Source of the DNA: DASUAO01 sp046484625
GTDB lineage: Bacteria > Actinomycetota > Acidimicrobiia > IMCC26256 > PALSA-555
Reading direction: 5' to 3'
NCBI GenBank assembly: GCA_046484625.1
Contig: JAWOIO010000127.1
Coordinates: 34,889 to 98,888, forward strand
Length of the DNA stretch: 64,000 nt
The stretch's first letter is position 1, and every line of letters begins with the position of its first letter. This document shows, in pieces, positions 26,501-33,888 of this stretch. Position numbers and translations under genes: made by a program. The notes beneath the pieces are model-generated. The model saw only the letters and a program-made list of their open reading frames with translations, did not search any database and was not told the origin of the DNA.

Positions 26501-27750
26501 TCGACCTGACGATCCAGCGCGCGCACGACACCGCCGACGTCGTCCCGGGCATCACACCTCGCGAGCTCTACGGCCTCCTGCCGAAGGGTCGGCCGGGTCG
26601 GAGCGGGCGGGGCACCGGGGTCTCGCGGGAGTTCGCGTTCCTCTGCGACCCGCGCACCACGCATGTCACCCGGCGCACCGTCGAGCGGGTCGCCCGGGTC
26701 GGGGGAGTGCACCTCCCGACCTGGCTCCAGACGGTGCTCGTCGACAACCTGCACTTCAGCCCGGTCCAGGCGGTTCGAGACGGTGACGTCGTCGACGTGT
26801 TCGACCTCTCGGTGCCGGCGACGCACGCCTTCGTCGGCAACGGCATCGTGAACCACAACACGGTCAACATGCCGGAGGAGGCGACGGTCGAAGATGTCGA
26901 GGAGCTGTACCTCGAGGGATGGCGCCTCGGCCTGAAGGCCGTCGCCATCTACCGCGACAACTGCAAGGTCGGCCAGCCCCTCTCCACCCAGAAGAAGGCG
27001 AGCGCGGCTGCCGACCCGGGTGCGGCCGAGATGTCCACCGCGGTCGTCGACGCGCTCACCCAGCAGGTCGAGCGCATCGTCGAGACGGTGATCGTCCAGC
27101 AGCCCGTCCGCCAGAAGCTCGGACGGGTCCGGACCTCGAAGACGTTCTCCTTCCGGGTGGCCGACTGCCACGGGTACGCGACCGTCGGGGAGTTCGAGGA
27201 CGGGCGTCCCGGCGAGGTGTTCCTGAAGGTCGCCAAGCAGGGCTCGACGCTCGCCGGGATCATGGACGCGTTCGCGATCTCGGTGAGCATGGGGCTCCAG
27301 TACGGAGTGCCCCTGCGGGCGTTCGTCGAGAAGTTCACGAACATGCGCTTCGAGCCGGCCGGCATGACCGACGACCCGGACCTGCGGTTCGCGACGAGCC
27401 TCGTCGACTACATCTTCCGGCGCCTCGCGGTCGAGTACATGGACCCGCAGGAGCGGGCCGACCTGGGCGTGCTCACGGTGCACGAGCGGCTGGAGCCGAC
27501 CCTGCCGGGTGTCGAGGAGGCGGCGACGCCCACGTCGAAGGGCCAGGACCTCCTGCCGCCCGAGGACCGTGCCCCCGCGGACTCGCTCTTGGACGCCCCA
27601 CCGGAGGTGTCCGAGCCGGTGGCCGAGGCGCCGCCGGCTCGGGCGATGGAGGCCGAGGTGGTGCTCTGCTACGTGTGCGGTGACATCATGCAGCGCGCCG
27701 GGTCCTGCCACGCCTGCCCGTCGTGCGGCGCCACGAGCGGCTGCTCGTAG
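23587..27750 (+). CDS. nrdJ: Adenosylcobalamin-dependent (class II) ribonucleotide reductase with intein
   Basis: Reduces ribonucleotides to deoxyribonucleotides with coenzyme B12 in place of a metal/tyrosyl radical. The precursor is 1387 aa; removing the 442-aa intein leaves 945 aa. Visible features: the active-site cysteine in KQASACFILAVEDTMDG, the GGSGSGINLSNIRSSRE loop, NPCSEYMHLDNSACNLSS, LAPTGTIGLMMDCDTTG, a linker of about 130 residues, and a C-terminal CxxC-x9-CxxC zinc-ribbon-like end (CYVCGDIM...CPSC). ATG 23587 has AGGAGAGAGGAA upstream. The gene follows nrdR and has its own promoter and repeat-rich leader. A hairpin at 27762 ends it. Confidence 0.95.
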   Translation: MAIAPEQIGIGIRRYFTQPGVHPYDTVEWEQRDARIQNFKDGTDAFLQTDVEFPVAWSQNATNIVAQKYFRGTLDTDEREWSLKQVIDRVTDTITAWGVRDGYFVDEQEGAAFRNELKYVLLHQRAAFNSPVWFNIGVQGVPKQASACFILAVEDTMDGILNWYREEGTIFKGGSGSGINLSNIRSSREHLAGGGTASGPVSFMRGADASAGTIKSGGKTRRAAKMVILNVDHPDVEEFIWCKAREERKARVLKDAGFDMDLDGIDSHSIQYQNANNSVRVTDEFMNAVVEGTDWDLTAVRSDESLKTVRARDLMRAIAEAAWECADPGMQYDTTINAWHTAPNTGRINASNPCSEYMHLDNSACNLSSINLLEYLNNDGSFDIEGFEHTVEVMFTAQEILVGNADYPTEAIGDNSRKFRQLGLGYANLGALLMAQGLAYDSDEGRAWAGAITALLTGHAYATSARTAGRMGPFAGFAENAEPMLDVLRKHRRETASIDEDLVPVELLSAAQRSWDEAVEVGEIHGVRNSQATVLAPTGTIGLMMDCDTTGIEPDLALTKSKKLVGGGTMLIVNQTIPRALRKLGYTNEQADAIVAHINEHKSILGAPHFKEEHLPVFACSMGDNTIHYMGHVKMMAAVQPFISGAISKCVTGDTLVTTSDGLVRIGSLHRGESADSFRNEILEVASLDGTQKTDAFYYGGHRQVREVTLRSGHRVQATPNHRLLVARDGGLDWVATEDLELGEWVAVQYGDDLWSTLPARFDDFTPSAAYGNQKSVRIPTEMSEELAFLLGAYISEGHTTRSNWTVTITNSVPSVLDRVAAAWRDEFGVEARLEVRDDRCAQVHASSKTIVELLEHLGCGERASEKRIPDVVLRSPKEIVLAFLQGLALDAYVTTSTAPKWAICMDSPGLLDDLQAILTNLGIVHGRVSKANPQYAKSYDEVYVTGEDAQQLVGLVPFLEPEKAERAERLLDLTIQRAHDTADVVPGITPRELYGLLPKGRPGRSGRGTGVSREFAFLCDPRTTHVTRRTVERVARVGGVHLPTWLQTVLVDNLHFSPVQAVRDGDVVDVFDLSVPATHAFVGNGIVNHNTVNMPEEATVEDVEELYLEGWRLGLKAVAIYRDNCKVGQPLSTQKKASAAADPGAAEMSTAVVDALTQQVERIVETVIVQQPVRQKLGRVRTSKTFSFRVADCHGYATVGEFEDGRPGEVFLKVAKQGSTLAGIMDAFAISVSMGLQYGVPLRAFVEKFTNMRFEPAGMTDDPDLRFATSLVDYIFRRLAVEYMDPQERADLGVLTVHERLEPTLPGVEEAATPTSKGQDLLPPEDRAPADSLLDAPPEVSEPVAEAPPARAMEAEVVLCYVCGDIMQRAGSCHACPSCGATSGCS
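25534..26859 (+). mobile_element. Intein with LAGLIDADG homing-endonuclease domain in NrdJ
   Basis: In-frame insertion of 442 residues (650-1091 of the precursor) between SGAISK and TVNMPEEAT, a conserved RNR segment. Splicing blocks: Cys1 in CVTGDTLVTTSDG (block A), ATPNHRLLVA (block B), VDVFDLSVPATHAFVGNGI (F) and the terminal VNHN followed by Thr (+1) (G). Between them are two DOD-type motifs, LLGAYISEG and FLQGLALDAYV, so the endonuclease looks largely intact, although the second is atypical. Inteins at this RNR site are known; this one is assigned by motif only. Confidence 0.93.
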
Positions 27751-27761
27751 CGGAACGCCGC

Positions 27762-27791
27762 ACCGGTCCCCGTCAGCCGACGGGGACCGGT
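27762..27791. terminator. Hairpin terminator after nrdJ
   Basis: A perfect 13-bp stem (ACCGGTCCCCGTC at 27762-27774, complement at 27779-27791) with a 4-nt loop AGCC, 11 bases after the nrdJ stop. It serves convergent genes. The stop codon of the minus-strand DUF2277 gene (27773-27775) lies at the stem-loop junction, so one arm codes for the last residues of that protein. Confidence 0.8.
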
Positions 27792-27916
27792 CCGAGGCCC
27801 AGGCGGGCCCGGACGTCGGGCCGACGCATGCGGACGAGCTGGCGCGCCGCGGCCTCGATCTCCTCGTCGGTCGCAAGAGGTTCGAGCCCGCGCAGCTCGG
27901 TGATGTTTCGGCACAT
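27773..27916 (-). CDS. DUF2277-like small protein, shortened
   Basis: A 47-aa product beginning MCRNITELRGLEPLATDEE, which matches the highly conserved start of DUF2277 proteins. Family members usually continue for another 20-40 residues with a VRKVSG-like segment. Here the sequence after residue 29 diverges (MRRPDVRARLGLGPVPVG) and ends in the terminator hairpin. This suggests the original C-terminus was lost and replaced by hairpin-coded residues, or a divergent subfamily. The function of the family is unknown. The next gene upstream on this strand is DUF427. Confidence 0.6.
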   Translation of the reverse strand: MCRNITELRGLEPLATDEEIEAAARQLVRMRRPDVRARLGLGPVPVG

Positions 27917-27926
27917 GGGCCGGATG

Positions 27927-28316
27927 CTACGCGGAGCGTGACCAGGGGGTCTCGGGGCGGGCCTGGGCCTCGCCGTCGATCGTGATGTCGACCCGCTCGT
28001 CGTAGAAGCAGACGAGGTCCCGCAGGCGCTCGGCGCTCTCGATCGGGCGTTCGTAGCTCCAGGCCAGGTCGCGGTGCTCGGTGTCATCGATCCGGAGGGT
28101 CCAGTACGACGCCTGGCCCTTGAACGGGCAGACGGTCTCGGTGGTCGTGGCGTCGAGGAGGTCCATCCGCACGTCGGCGCGCGGGAAGTAGTGGCGGACG
28201 GGGAGCCCGGTCTCGAGCATCCCGACCGTGGCCGACGAGTCGGCGATGGTGACGCCGTCGACGCTCACGACGATCCGTCGGCGGTCCTCGTCGAACCCGA
28301 GCGCGTGTCCCTCCAT
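27927..28316 (-). CDS. DUF427 domain protein
   Basis: A 129-aa cytoplasmic protein covering a complete DUF427 domain: VSVDGVTIADSSATVGMLETG, then HYFPRADV, CPFKGQASYWTL, and AWSYERPIESAERLRDLVCFYDERVDITIDG. The fold is small and all-beta; no enzymatic function is established for the family. It ends 10 bases upstream of the DUF2277-like start on the same strand, so the two may be co-transcribed. A start at ATG 28316 is the only sensible one. Confidence 0.85.
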   Translation of the reverse strand: MEGHALGFDEDRRRIVVSVDGVTIADSSATVGMLETGLPVRHYFPRADVRMDLLDATTTETVCPFKGQASYWTLRIDDTEHRDLAWSYERPIESAERLRDLVCFYDERVDITIDGEAQARPETPWSRSA

Positions 28317-28352
28317 GCCGGTCAGTGTACGTGCAGCTCAGGGCGCGCCACG

Positions 28353-28500
28353 ATGGGCCCGGTGGAGCGCGTCGCGGTCGTCGGGATCTCGGTATCGGGG
28401 ATGACCACGCTCGCGTCCACCCTTGCCCGGCCCCTCGGTGTCCCGCGCATCCCGACTTCGTCCGGCTCGGGTCACCTCGGGCCGGCCGGCGCTTCCTCCG
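28353..28500 (+). pseudogene. Decayed N-terminal fragment of a P-loop NTPase
   Basis: From ATG 28353 the translation MGPVERVAVVGISVSGMTTL, then ASTLARPLGVPRI, looks like the first strand and P-loop of a small adenylate-kinase-like ATPase, where GxSGSGKTT is expected. Here the sequence is GISVSGMTT: a Gly has become Val and the essential Lys has become Met. After residue 35 the frame loses similarity and runs into the 3' end of the antiporter on the other strand. It is best read as the remnant of a gene cut by rearrangement; the end coordinate is approximate. Confidence 0.5.
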
Positions 28501-29704
28501 CTCCGTCGGCTGATCCCGCAGGTCGAGGTGCGGGCGCGCGACGCAGACGGTTCGTGATGGGGTCGGCGAACCGGGTGAGGACCGGACCGGCGATCGCGAG
28601 GATCAGCACGTAGGCGGCCGACAGCGGCACGAGGTCGGGTTCCACGGACGCGCCGATGGCGAGGCCCGCGATCACGATCGAGAACTCACCGCGGGCGACG
28701 AGGATGCTCCCGGCGCGGACGCGACCTCGGGCCTGGATGCCCGCCCGGGCGGCCGCCCACCATCCGGTCCCGAACTTCGTGAATGCCGTGACGACCGCGA
28801 GCGCCGCCGCGGCGATCAACACCGGAGGAAGTGTCGCCGGGTCGATGCGGAGGCTGAAGAGCACGAAGAAGATCGCCGCGAACAGGTCACGTAGCGGACC
28901 GATGAGGTTCGAGACGCGCTCCTGCACCGGCCCGGAGACCGCGATCCCGACGAGGAACGCTCCCACCGCGGCGCTCACCTCCAGCGCCTGCGCGGCGCCG
29001 GCGACGAGCAGGGTCAGACCGAGCACTCCGAGGAGCAGCGCCTCGTCGGTCCGGGCGGCCACCGCCCGCGACACGTGCGAGCCGAACCGCAGGGCGATCA
29101 CCAGGACGACGGCCGCCGTCGAGAGCGCCAGCACCACGGCCACCACGGCTCGATCGAACGGCTCCGCCGCGAGCAACACGCCCACCACCGGGAGATAGGC
29201 CGCCATCACGAGATCCTCGATCACGAGGATCGTCAGGACGGTGGGTGTCTCACGGTTGCCGAGACGGCCGAGGTCGGTGAGCACCTTCGAGACCACGCCC
29301 GACGACGAGATGTAGGTGACGCCCGCGAGCAGGACCGCGGCGGTCGTGTCCCACCCGAGGAGCATCCCGGCGGCGAAGCCGGGAGTGGCGTTCGCGACCA
29401 GGTCCACGAGACCGGCACGCCAGCCCGCGCGAAGGCTGTGCTCGAGCTCGGCCGGCGAGTACTCGAGTCCGAGGGTGAACAGCAAGAGGACGACGCCCAG
29501 CTCGGCGGCCACCTCCAGGAAGTCGCTCGAGAACGCGGGCGCGACGATCCCGCCCTGCCCGAAGAGGAGCCCGGCGCCGACGTAGGCGGGGATGGGGCTC
29601 ACGCCGAGGCGGTCGGACAGGCGCGCGAGCGCCGCGAGGCCCAGCGCGATGGCGCCCAGCTCGACGAGCGCGAGCCCGAGATCGCCGGAGGCGGCAGCGA
29701 GCAT
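28472..29704 (-). CDS. CPA2-family cation/proton antiporter
   Basis: Integral membrane antiporter of 410 aa with about 12 helices, of the KefB/GerN/KhtU type. Seen: AYVGAGLLFGQGGIV in the first third, LLLFTLGLEYSP, the TYISSSGVVSKVL motif, LVIEDLVMA (conserved acidic pair), and LVARGEFSIVIAG near the end. The start ATG 29704 overlaps the stop of the upstream TrkA-C gene (TGATG), so the two are translationally coupled and probably form one complex. The ion is likely K+ or Na+; sequence alone does not decide. There is no C-terminal nucleotide-binding domain; that role falls to the neighbour. Confidence 0.88.
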   Translation of the reverse strand: MLAAASGDLGLALVELGAIALGLAALARLSDRLGVSPIPAYVGAGLLFGQGGIVAPAFSSDFLEVAAELGVVLLLFTLGLEYSPAELEHSLRAGWRAGLVDLVANATPGFAAGMLLGWDTTAAVLLAGVTYISSSGVVSKVLTDLGRLGNRETPTVLTILVIEDLVMAAYLPVVGVLLAAEPFDRAVVAVVLALSTAAVVLVIALRFGSHVSRAVAARTDEALLLGVLGLTLLVAGAAQALEVSAAVGAFLVGIAVSGPVQERVSNLIGPLRDLFAAIFFVLFSLRIDPATLPPVLIAAAALAVVTAFTKFGTGWWAAARAGIQARGRVRAGSILVARGEFSIVIAGLAIGASVEPDLVPLSAAYVLILAIAGPVLTRFADPITNRLRRAPAPRPAGSADGAEEAPAGPR

Positions 29705-30198
29705 CAGGCGCTACGCCGTTGCCCCAGGTGCTCGGCGAGCAGCGTGAGCCCCTCCGGTCGACCGACGGCGACGCACACGTCGCCGACCCGCATCATCGCG
29801 TCGGGGCCCGGTGCCGGGACAGCCGCGCCGTCCCTGATGATCGCGACGATCGAGACGCCCGTCTTCGTGTGGACGCCGGCATCGGCGAGCGACCGGCCCG
29901 CCCAGTCCGAGCCCGACTCCACGTCGACCCAGTCGATGCCGAGGCCGGCGACGTCCTGCTGGAGGGCGACGAGCTGCGCGGTCACGCGGGAGGCGCCGAG
30001 GAGCTCGGCCAGGGTGCGGGCGTCCTGGGTGTCGAGCCGGAGCGTCGAGATGCACGCGTCCGGATCGTCCTGGGAGTACACGAACAGTTCCCGTCGCCCC
30101 GTCCGGTGGACGAGGACACCGACCGGGTCTCCGGCGGCCGTCGTGAAGTCGTACCGCACGCCGGCGCCCGGCAGCTCGGTCTCGCGGATCTCGTCCAT
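29704..30198 (-). CDS. TrkA-C domain regulatory subunit (KhtT-like) of the antiporter
   Basis: A 164-aa soluble protein with an N-terminal region of about 75 residues (ETELPGAGVRYDFTTAAGD is typical of KhtT) and a C-terminal TrkA-C/RCK_C domain at about 78-160 (GSDWAGRSLADAGVHTKTG, RVGDVCVAVGRPEGL). KhtT gates the KhtU K+/H+ antiporter in Bacillus through nucleotide binding. ATG 30198 is chosen because AAGGAG lies at proper spacing; ATG 30204 is too close to it. The antiporter gene follows with a TGATG overlap. The gap 30205-30328 to the divergent NMO gene holds both promoters and a GC-rich inverted repeat. Confidence 0.85.
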   Translation of the reverse strand: MDEIRETELPGAGVRYDFTTAAGDPVGVLVHRTGRRELFVYSQDDPDACISTLRLDTQDARTLAELLGASRVTAQLVALQQDVAGLGIDWVDVESGSDWAGRSLADAGVHTKTGVSIVAIIRDGAAVPAPGPDAMMRVGDVCVAVGRPEGLTLLAEHLGQRRSA

Positions 30199-30328
30199 CT
30201 CCATGCTCCTTCGTCGGGACTCGACCTGGCGCCCTAGCGTGCCACGGCGGGCCGGGCTGGACCGCCGGCCCGGGATGGCCCTAGCAATACATGGACCGCC
30301 GCCCGCCCCCTGAACGCAGGAGCACCTG

Positions 30329-31444
30329 ATGAACATCGTCGAACGGCTCGGGATCGAGTTCCCGATCTTCGCCTTCTCCCACTGCCGAGACGTCGTCGCG
30401 GCGGTGAGCCGCGCCGGTGGGTACGGCGTCCTGGGGGCGCTCGCCTTCAGCCCCGAGCAGCTCGAGATCGAGCTCACCTGGATCGACGAGCACGTCGACG
30501 GCAAGCCGTACGGGGTCGACATCGTCATGCCCGCAAAGTACGTGGGGAAGGGTGGGGGCGACGAGGCGAGCCTCGCCAACCTCGAGTCGATGATCCCCGC
30601 GGAGCATCATCAGTTCGTCGACGAGCTCCTCGAGCAGCACAACGTGCCGCCGCTCCCCGACGACCTCGATGCGCCGGTGAAGGCCGCCGGCCTGGGCGTC
30701 GACGAGGAGGGGCCGGGTCAGGTCGAGGTCTCGCTCGCCCACGGTGCCAGCATGCTCGTCAACGCGCTCGGCCCGCCCCCGCCCGAGGTGATCGCCCAGG
30801 CCCACGAGCACGGCGTCCTCGTCGGTGCGCTCGCCGGCGCGCGGGTGCACGCCGAGCGTCAGGTCGCGATGGGTGTCGACGTGATCGTCGCGCAGGGCAC
30901 CGAGGCCGGCGGGCACTGTGGCGACGTCTCCACCATGGTGCTGGTCCCCGAGATCGTCGATGCGGTCGGGCCCGACGTCCCGGTGCTCGCCGCGGGGGGC
31001 ATCGGCACGGGGCGACAGATGGCCGCGGCCCTCGCGCTCGGCGCCCAGGGTGTGTGGACCGGATCGATCTGGCTCACCGTCGCGGAAGCCGATACGTCGC
31101 CGGTCGTGGTGGAGAACCTGCTCGCGGCGGGCTCTCGTGACACGGTCCGCTCGCGGGCGATGACGGGCAAGCCGGCGCGCCAGCTCCGTACCGGGTGGAC
31201 CGAGGCCTGGGAGCGGGAGGACACCCCCGACCCGCTGCCGATGCCGCTCCAGGGGATCATCTACAGCGAGGCCGGTCGCCGGATCACGCGGGCCAACAAC
31301 AAGGAGCTCGCGGGGTTCCCCGTGGGCCAGATCGTCGGGCGGATGAACACCGTGCGACCGACGCGCGACGTCATCTTCGACATGGTGCAGGAGTGGATCG
31401 AGACCACCGAGCGCCTCGGCTCGATGATCGCCGACGGCGCATGA
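30329..31444 (+). CDS. Nitronate monooxygenase / 2-nitropropane dioxygenase family flavoprotein
   Basis: FMN-binding TIM-barrel enzyme of 371 aa. Seen: the N-terminal GGYGVLGALAF, an insert of charged residues after residue 60, VIVAQGTEAGGHCG (flavin phosphate/active-site region) and AAGGIGTGRQMAAALALGAQGVWTGS. The family oxidises alkyl nitronates or acts on related acids; close relatives in fatty-acid or polyketide contexts have other roles. It overlaps the following acyl-CoA synthetase by 4 bases (ATGA), which argues for a shared catabolic pathway. The ATG at 30329 has CAGGAG upstream. Confidence 0.85.
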   Translation: MNIVERLGIEFPIFAFSHCRDVVAAVSRAGGYGVLGALAFSPEQLEIELTWIDEHVDGKPYGVDIVMPAKYVGKGGGDEASLANLESMIPAEHHQFVDELLEQHNVPPLPDDLDAPVKAAGLGVDEEGPGQVEVSLAHGASMLVNALGPPPPEVIAQAHEHGVLVGALAGARVHAERQVAMGVDVIVAQGTEAGGHCGDVSTMVLVPEIVDAVGPDVPVLAAGGIGTGRQMAAALALGAQGVWTGSIWLTVAEADTSPVVVENLLAAGSRDTVRSRAMTGKPARQLRTGWTEAWEREDTPDPLPMPLQGIIYSEAGRRITRANNKELAGFPVGQIVGRMNTVRPTRDVIFDMVQEWIETTERLGSMIADGA

Positions 31445-33051
31445 CCGATCGACACTTCTCGCTCGCCGACCTCTTCGAGCTCGTCGCCGACACGGTGCCC
31501 GATCGACTCGCGCTCGTCGCCGGTTCGGAGCGGCGTACGTTCGCCGAGCTCGACGAGCGGTCGACGCGGCTCGCGAACCACCTCGTCGCGCGCGGCATCG
31601 GTCCCGACGACAAGGTCGCCATCTACTCGTGGAACCGCGCCGAGTGGATCGAGGCGATGTTCGCCGCGTGGAAGGCGCGCGCGGTCCCCATCAACATCAA
31701 CTACCGGTACGTCGCCGACGAGCTGCGCTACGTGCTCGAGAACGCCGACGTGCGGGCCGTCGTGTTCGAGCGGTCCTTCGCGCCGTTGCTCGACACCGTC
31801 GCTCCGGACCTGCCCCTGGTGTCGCACCGGATCGTCCTGGAAGACGGCTCCGACGCCGAGGTCGGGGACGCCGTCCCGTACGAGGAGGCGGTCGCTTCGG
31901 CGTCGCCCGAGCGGCCGGGGATGGAGCGCTCGGCCGACGACCTCTACATGCTCTACACGGGCGGGACCACCGGGATGCCCAAGGGAGTCATGTGGCGCCA
32001 GGAGGACATCTTCTTCGCGGCGATGGGCGGTGGCGGCTTCGGCGAGCCGCCCATCGAGACCCCCGAGGAGATCGTGGGCCGGGTGAAGCCCGAGGCCGAG
32101 CGCATGATCTCCATGGCGCTCGCGCCCGTCATGCACGGTGCCGCGCAATGGGGCCTGTGCATCACGCTCTTCGGAGGTGGGACGGCCCTGCTCTACACCG
32201 GGCACCACTTCGACCCGCACGAGGTCTGGAAGATCGTCGAGGCCGAGCGCGCCAACTCCGTGATGGTCGTCGGCGACGCGATGGCTCGGCCGTTGGCGGA
32301 AGCACTCGCCGAACCGGGAACCAGCTACGACACGTCGTCGGTGTTCTCCGTCGGGTCCGGGGGCGCGGTGTTCTCGACCGCGGTGAAGGACCAGCTCCGC
32401 GAGCAGCTCGGCGAGGTGCTCATCATCGACACGTTCGGCGCGTCGGAGCTCGGGGCCGGCGGCAGCTCGCTCGACCCCGACCGGGGGCTCCGCTTCGCGG
32501 CGAGCCCCTCGATGAGCGTCCTCGACGAGGACTTCTGCCCCGTCGAGCCGGGCTCCGGGCAGCGGGGGCTGCTGGCCCGCCGGGGCCACATCCCGATCGG
32601 GTACTACAAGGACGAGGCCAAGACCGCCGCCACCTACGTGACCGACCCGGACGGCGTCCGCTGGGCGATCCCCGGGGACTTTGCGCTCATCGAGGCCGAC
32701 GGCACGATCACGCTGCTCGGGCGCGGTTCGGGGTGCATCAACACGGGCGGGGAGAAGGTCTACCCCGAAGAGGTCGAGGCGGCGCTCAAGAGCCACCCCG
32801 ACGTCTTCGACGCGCTCGTCGTCGGGCTCCCCGACGAGCGGTTCGGAGAGCGGGTCGCGGCTGTGATCGCGCCCCGACCGGGGCGGACGCCGTCGCTCGA
32901 CGACGTCGCCGCGCACTGTCGCACCAAGGTCGCGGGGTACAAGGTGCCGCGCGAGGTGCGCCTCGCAGAGACGATCGGACGCACGCCGGCGGGCAAGCCC
33001 GACTACGCCTGGGCGAGGGAGCTGCTGGCGACGAGAGGCGACGACAGCTAG
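31441..33051 (+). CDS. AMP-binding acyl-CoA synthetase
   Basis: ANL-superfamily enzyme of 536 aa that adenylates a carboxylic acid and forms the CoA thioester. Motifs: the P-loop-like YTGGTTGMPKGVMWR at about residues 177-190, the substrate-pocket segment DTFGASELG, and the hinge and C-terminal domain GRGSGCINTGGEKVYPEEVE with the late catalytic Lys in GKPDYAW. It resembles actinobacterial FadD-type medium/long-chain or steroid-side-chain ligases, but the acid is unknown. Translation is coupled to the NMO-like gene. Its TAG stop overlaps the stop of the convergent SDR in CTAG. Confidence 0.9.
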   Translation: MTDRHFSLADLFELVADTVPDRLALVAGSERRTFAELDERSTRLANHLVARGIGPDDKVAIYSWNRAEWIEAMFAAWKARAVPININYRYVADELRYVLENADVRAVVFERSFAPLLDTVAPDLPLVSHRIVLEDGSDAEVGDAVPYEEAVASASPERPGMERSADDLYMLYTGGTTGMPKGVMWRQEDIFFAAMGGGGFGEPPIETPEEIVGRVKPEAERMISMALAPVMHGAAQWGLCITLFGGGTALLYTGHHFDPHEVWKIVEAERANSVMVVGDAMARPLAEALAEPGTSYDTSSVFSVGSGGAVFSTAVKDQLREQLGEVLIIDTFGASELGAGGSSLDPDRGLRFAASPSMSVLDEDFCPVEPGSGQRGLLARRGHIPIGYYKDEAKTAATYVTDPDGVRWAIPGDFALIEADGTITLLGRGSGCINTGGEKVYPEEVEAALKSHPDVFDALVVGLPDERFGERVAAVIAPRPGRTPSLDDVAAHCRTKVAGYKVPREVRLAETIGRTPAGKPDYAWARELLATRGDDS

Positions 33052-33875
33052 CCGAGCTGCGCCGGTCCGCTGCCGTCGAGGGACATCACGGTCAGGCCCA
33101 GCTCGTCGATCAGGTCGAGGCTCACCGTCACCCGCCCCGTCAGCTCGGGCGGGCAGTCGCAGAGCGCGATCGTCGCCTCGACCATCTCCTCCATCGACTC
33201 CGTGAGCTCGGGGGTGATCACGTCGCTCGCGACCGCCGCGGCACCTTCGCTCATCACGGCTGCACGTGGCTCCACCGTGTTGACGCGCACCCCCGACCCG
33301 GCGAGCTCGATCGCGAAGCCGTTCGTGAGGCGGTTGAGCGCCGCCTTCGTCGACCCGTAGACGGCCATCGTGGCGATCCGCGCCGGCGTGCGCGCGGGAT
33401 CGGGGGCGGGACGCGCCGTCGCGCTCGAGAGGTTCACGATCCACCCCTCACCAGTGGCGAGCATGGGGGGCAGGACCTGCTGCATGAGGTCGACCGGCGC
33501 ATGCACGTTGATCGAGTAGGTGAGCAGGCGCCGCTTCAGCGGGTAGTCCACGAGCGGCAGGTACATCGCGGCCGCGGCGTTGTTCACCAGCACCTCGATG
33601 GGTCCGCCCAGACCGGCTTCGGCTTCGGGGACGATGCGCGCCCGGTCGTCGGGATCCGAGAGGTCGGCCACGATCACCGTCGGGGACGTCCCGACGGCGG
33701 CGATGCGGTCGGCGACCTCGCGGAGGCTCCCCGGCAGCGTCGGGTGCCGGTCGAGCGTGCGTGCGGTGATCGCGACGGATGCACCTTCCGCGGCGAGCCG
33801 GAGCGCGACCGCGGCGCCGATGCCCCGGCTCGAGCCGGTCACGAGCGCGCGGCGGCCCGAGAGGCGACCCGTCAT
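33048..33875 (-). CDS. Short-chain dehydrogenase/reductase
   Basis: Classical SDR of 275 aa. Seen: TGSSRGIG near residue 12, NNAAAAMY at about 98-105, the catalytic Ser in IVNLSSATA, and the YGSTK (YxxxK) motif. The C-terminus departs from the usual DGG ending, with PPELTGRVTVSLDLIDELGL. ATG 33875 is chosen because it begins at MTGRLSGRRALVTG; an upstream frame to 33911 overlaps the next gene. It is 13 bases after the stop of the RfbH-like gene, so they are probably co-transcribed. The substrate is unknown. Confidence 0.85.
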   Translation of the reverse strand: MTGRLSGRRALVTGSSRGIGAAVALRLAAEGASVAITARTLDRHPTLPGSLREVADRIAAVGTSPTVIVADLSDPDDRARIVPEAEAGLGGPIEVLVNNAAAAMYLPLVDYPLKRRLLTYSINVHAPVDLMQQVLPPMLATGEGWIVNLSSATARPAPDPARTPARIATMAVYGSTKAALNRLTNGFAIELAGSGVRVNTVEPRAAVMSEGAAAVASDVITPELTESMEEMVEATIALCDCPPELTGRVTVSLDLIDELGLTVMSLDGSGPAQLG

Positions 33876-33888
33876 TGCGCCACCGCGC

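Noticed and set aside
23362..27876. 1504-codon minus-strand frame opposite nrdJ
   Set aside because: It is the antisense shadow of nrdJ and its intein, made possible by high GC. The translation is Arg/His/Val-rich with no domain, while the plus strand codes a complete reductase.
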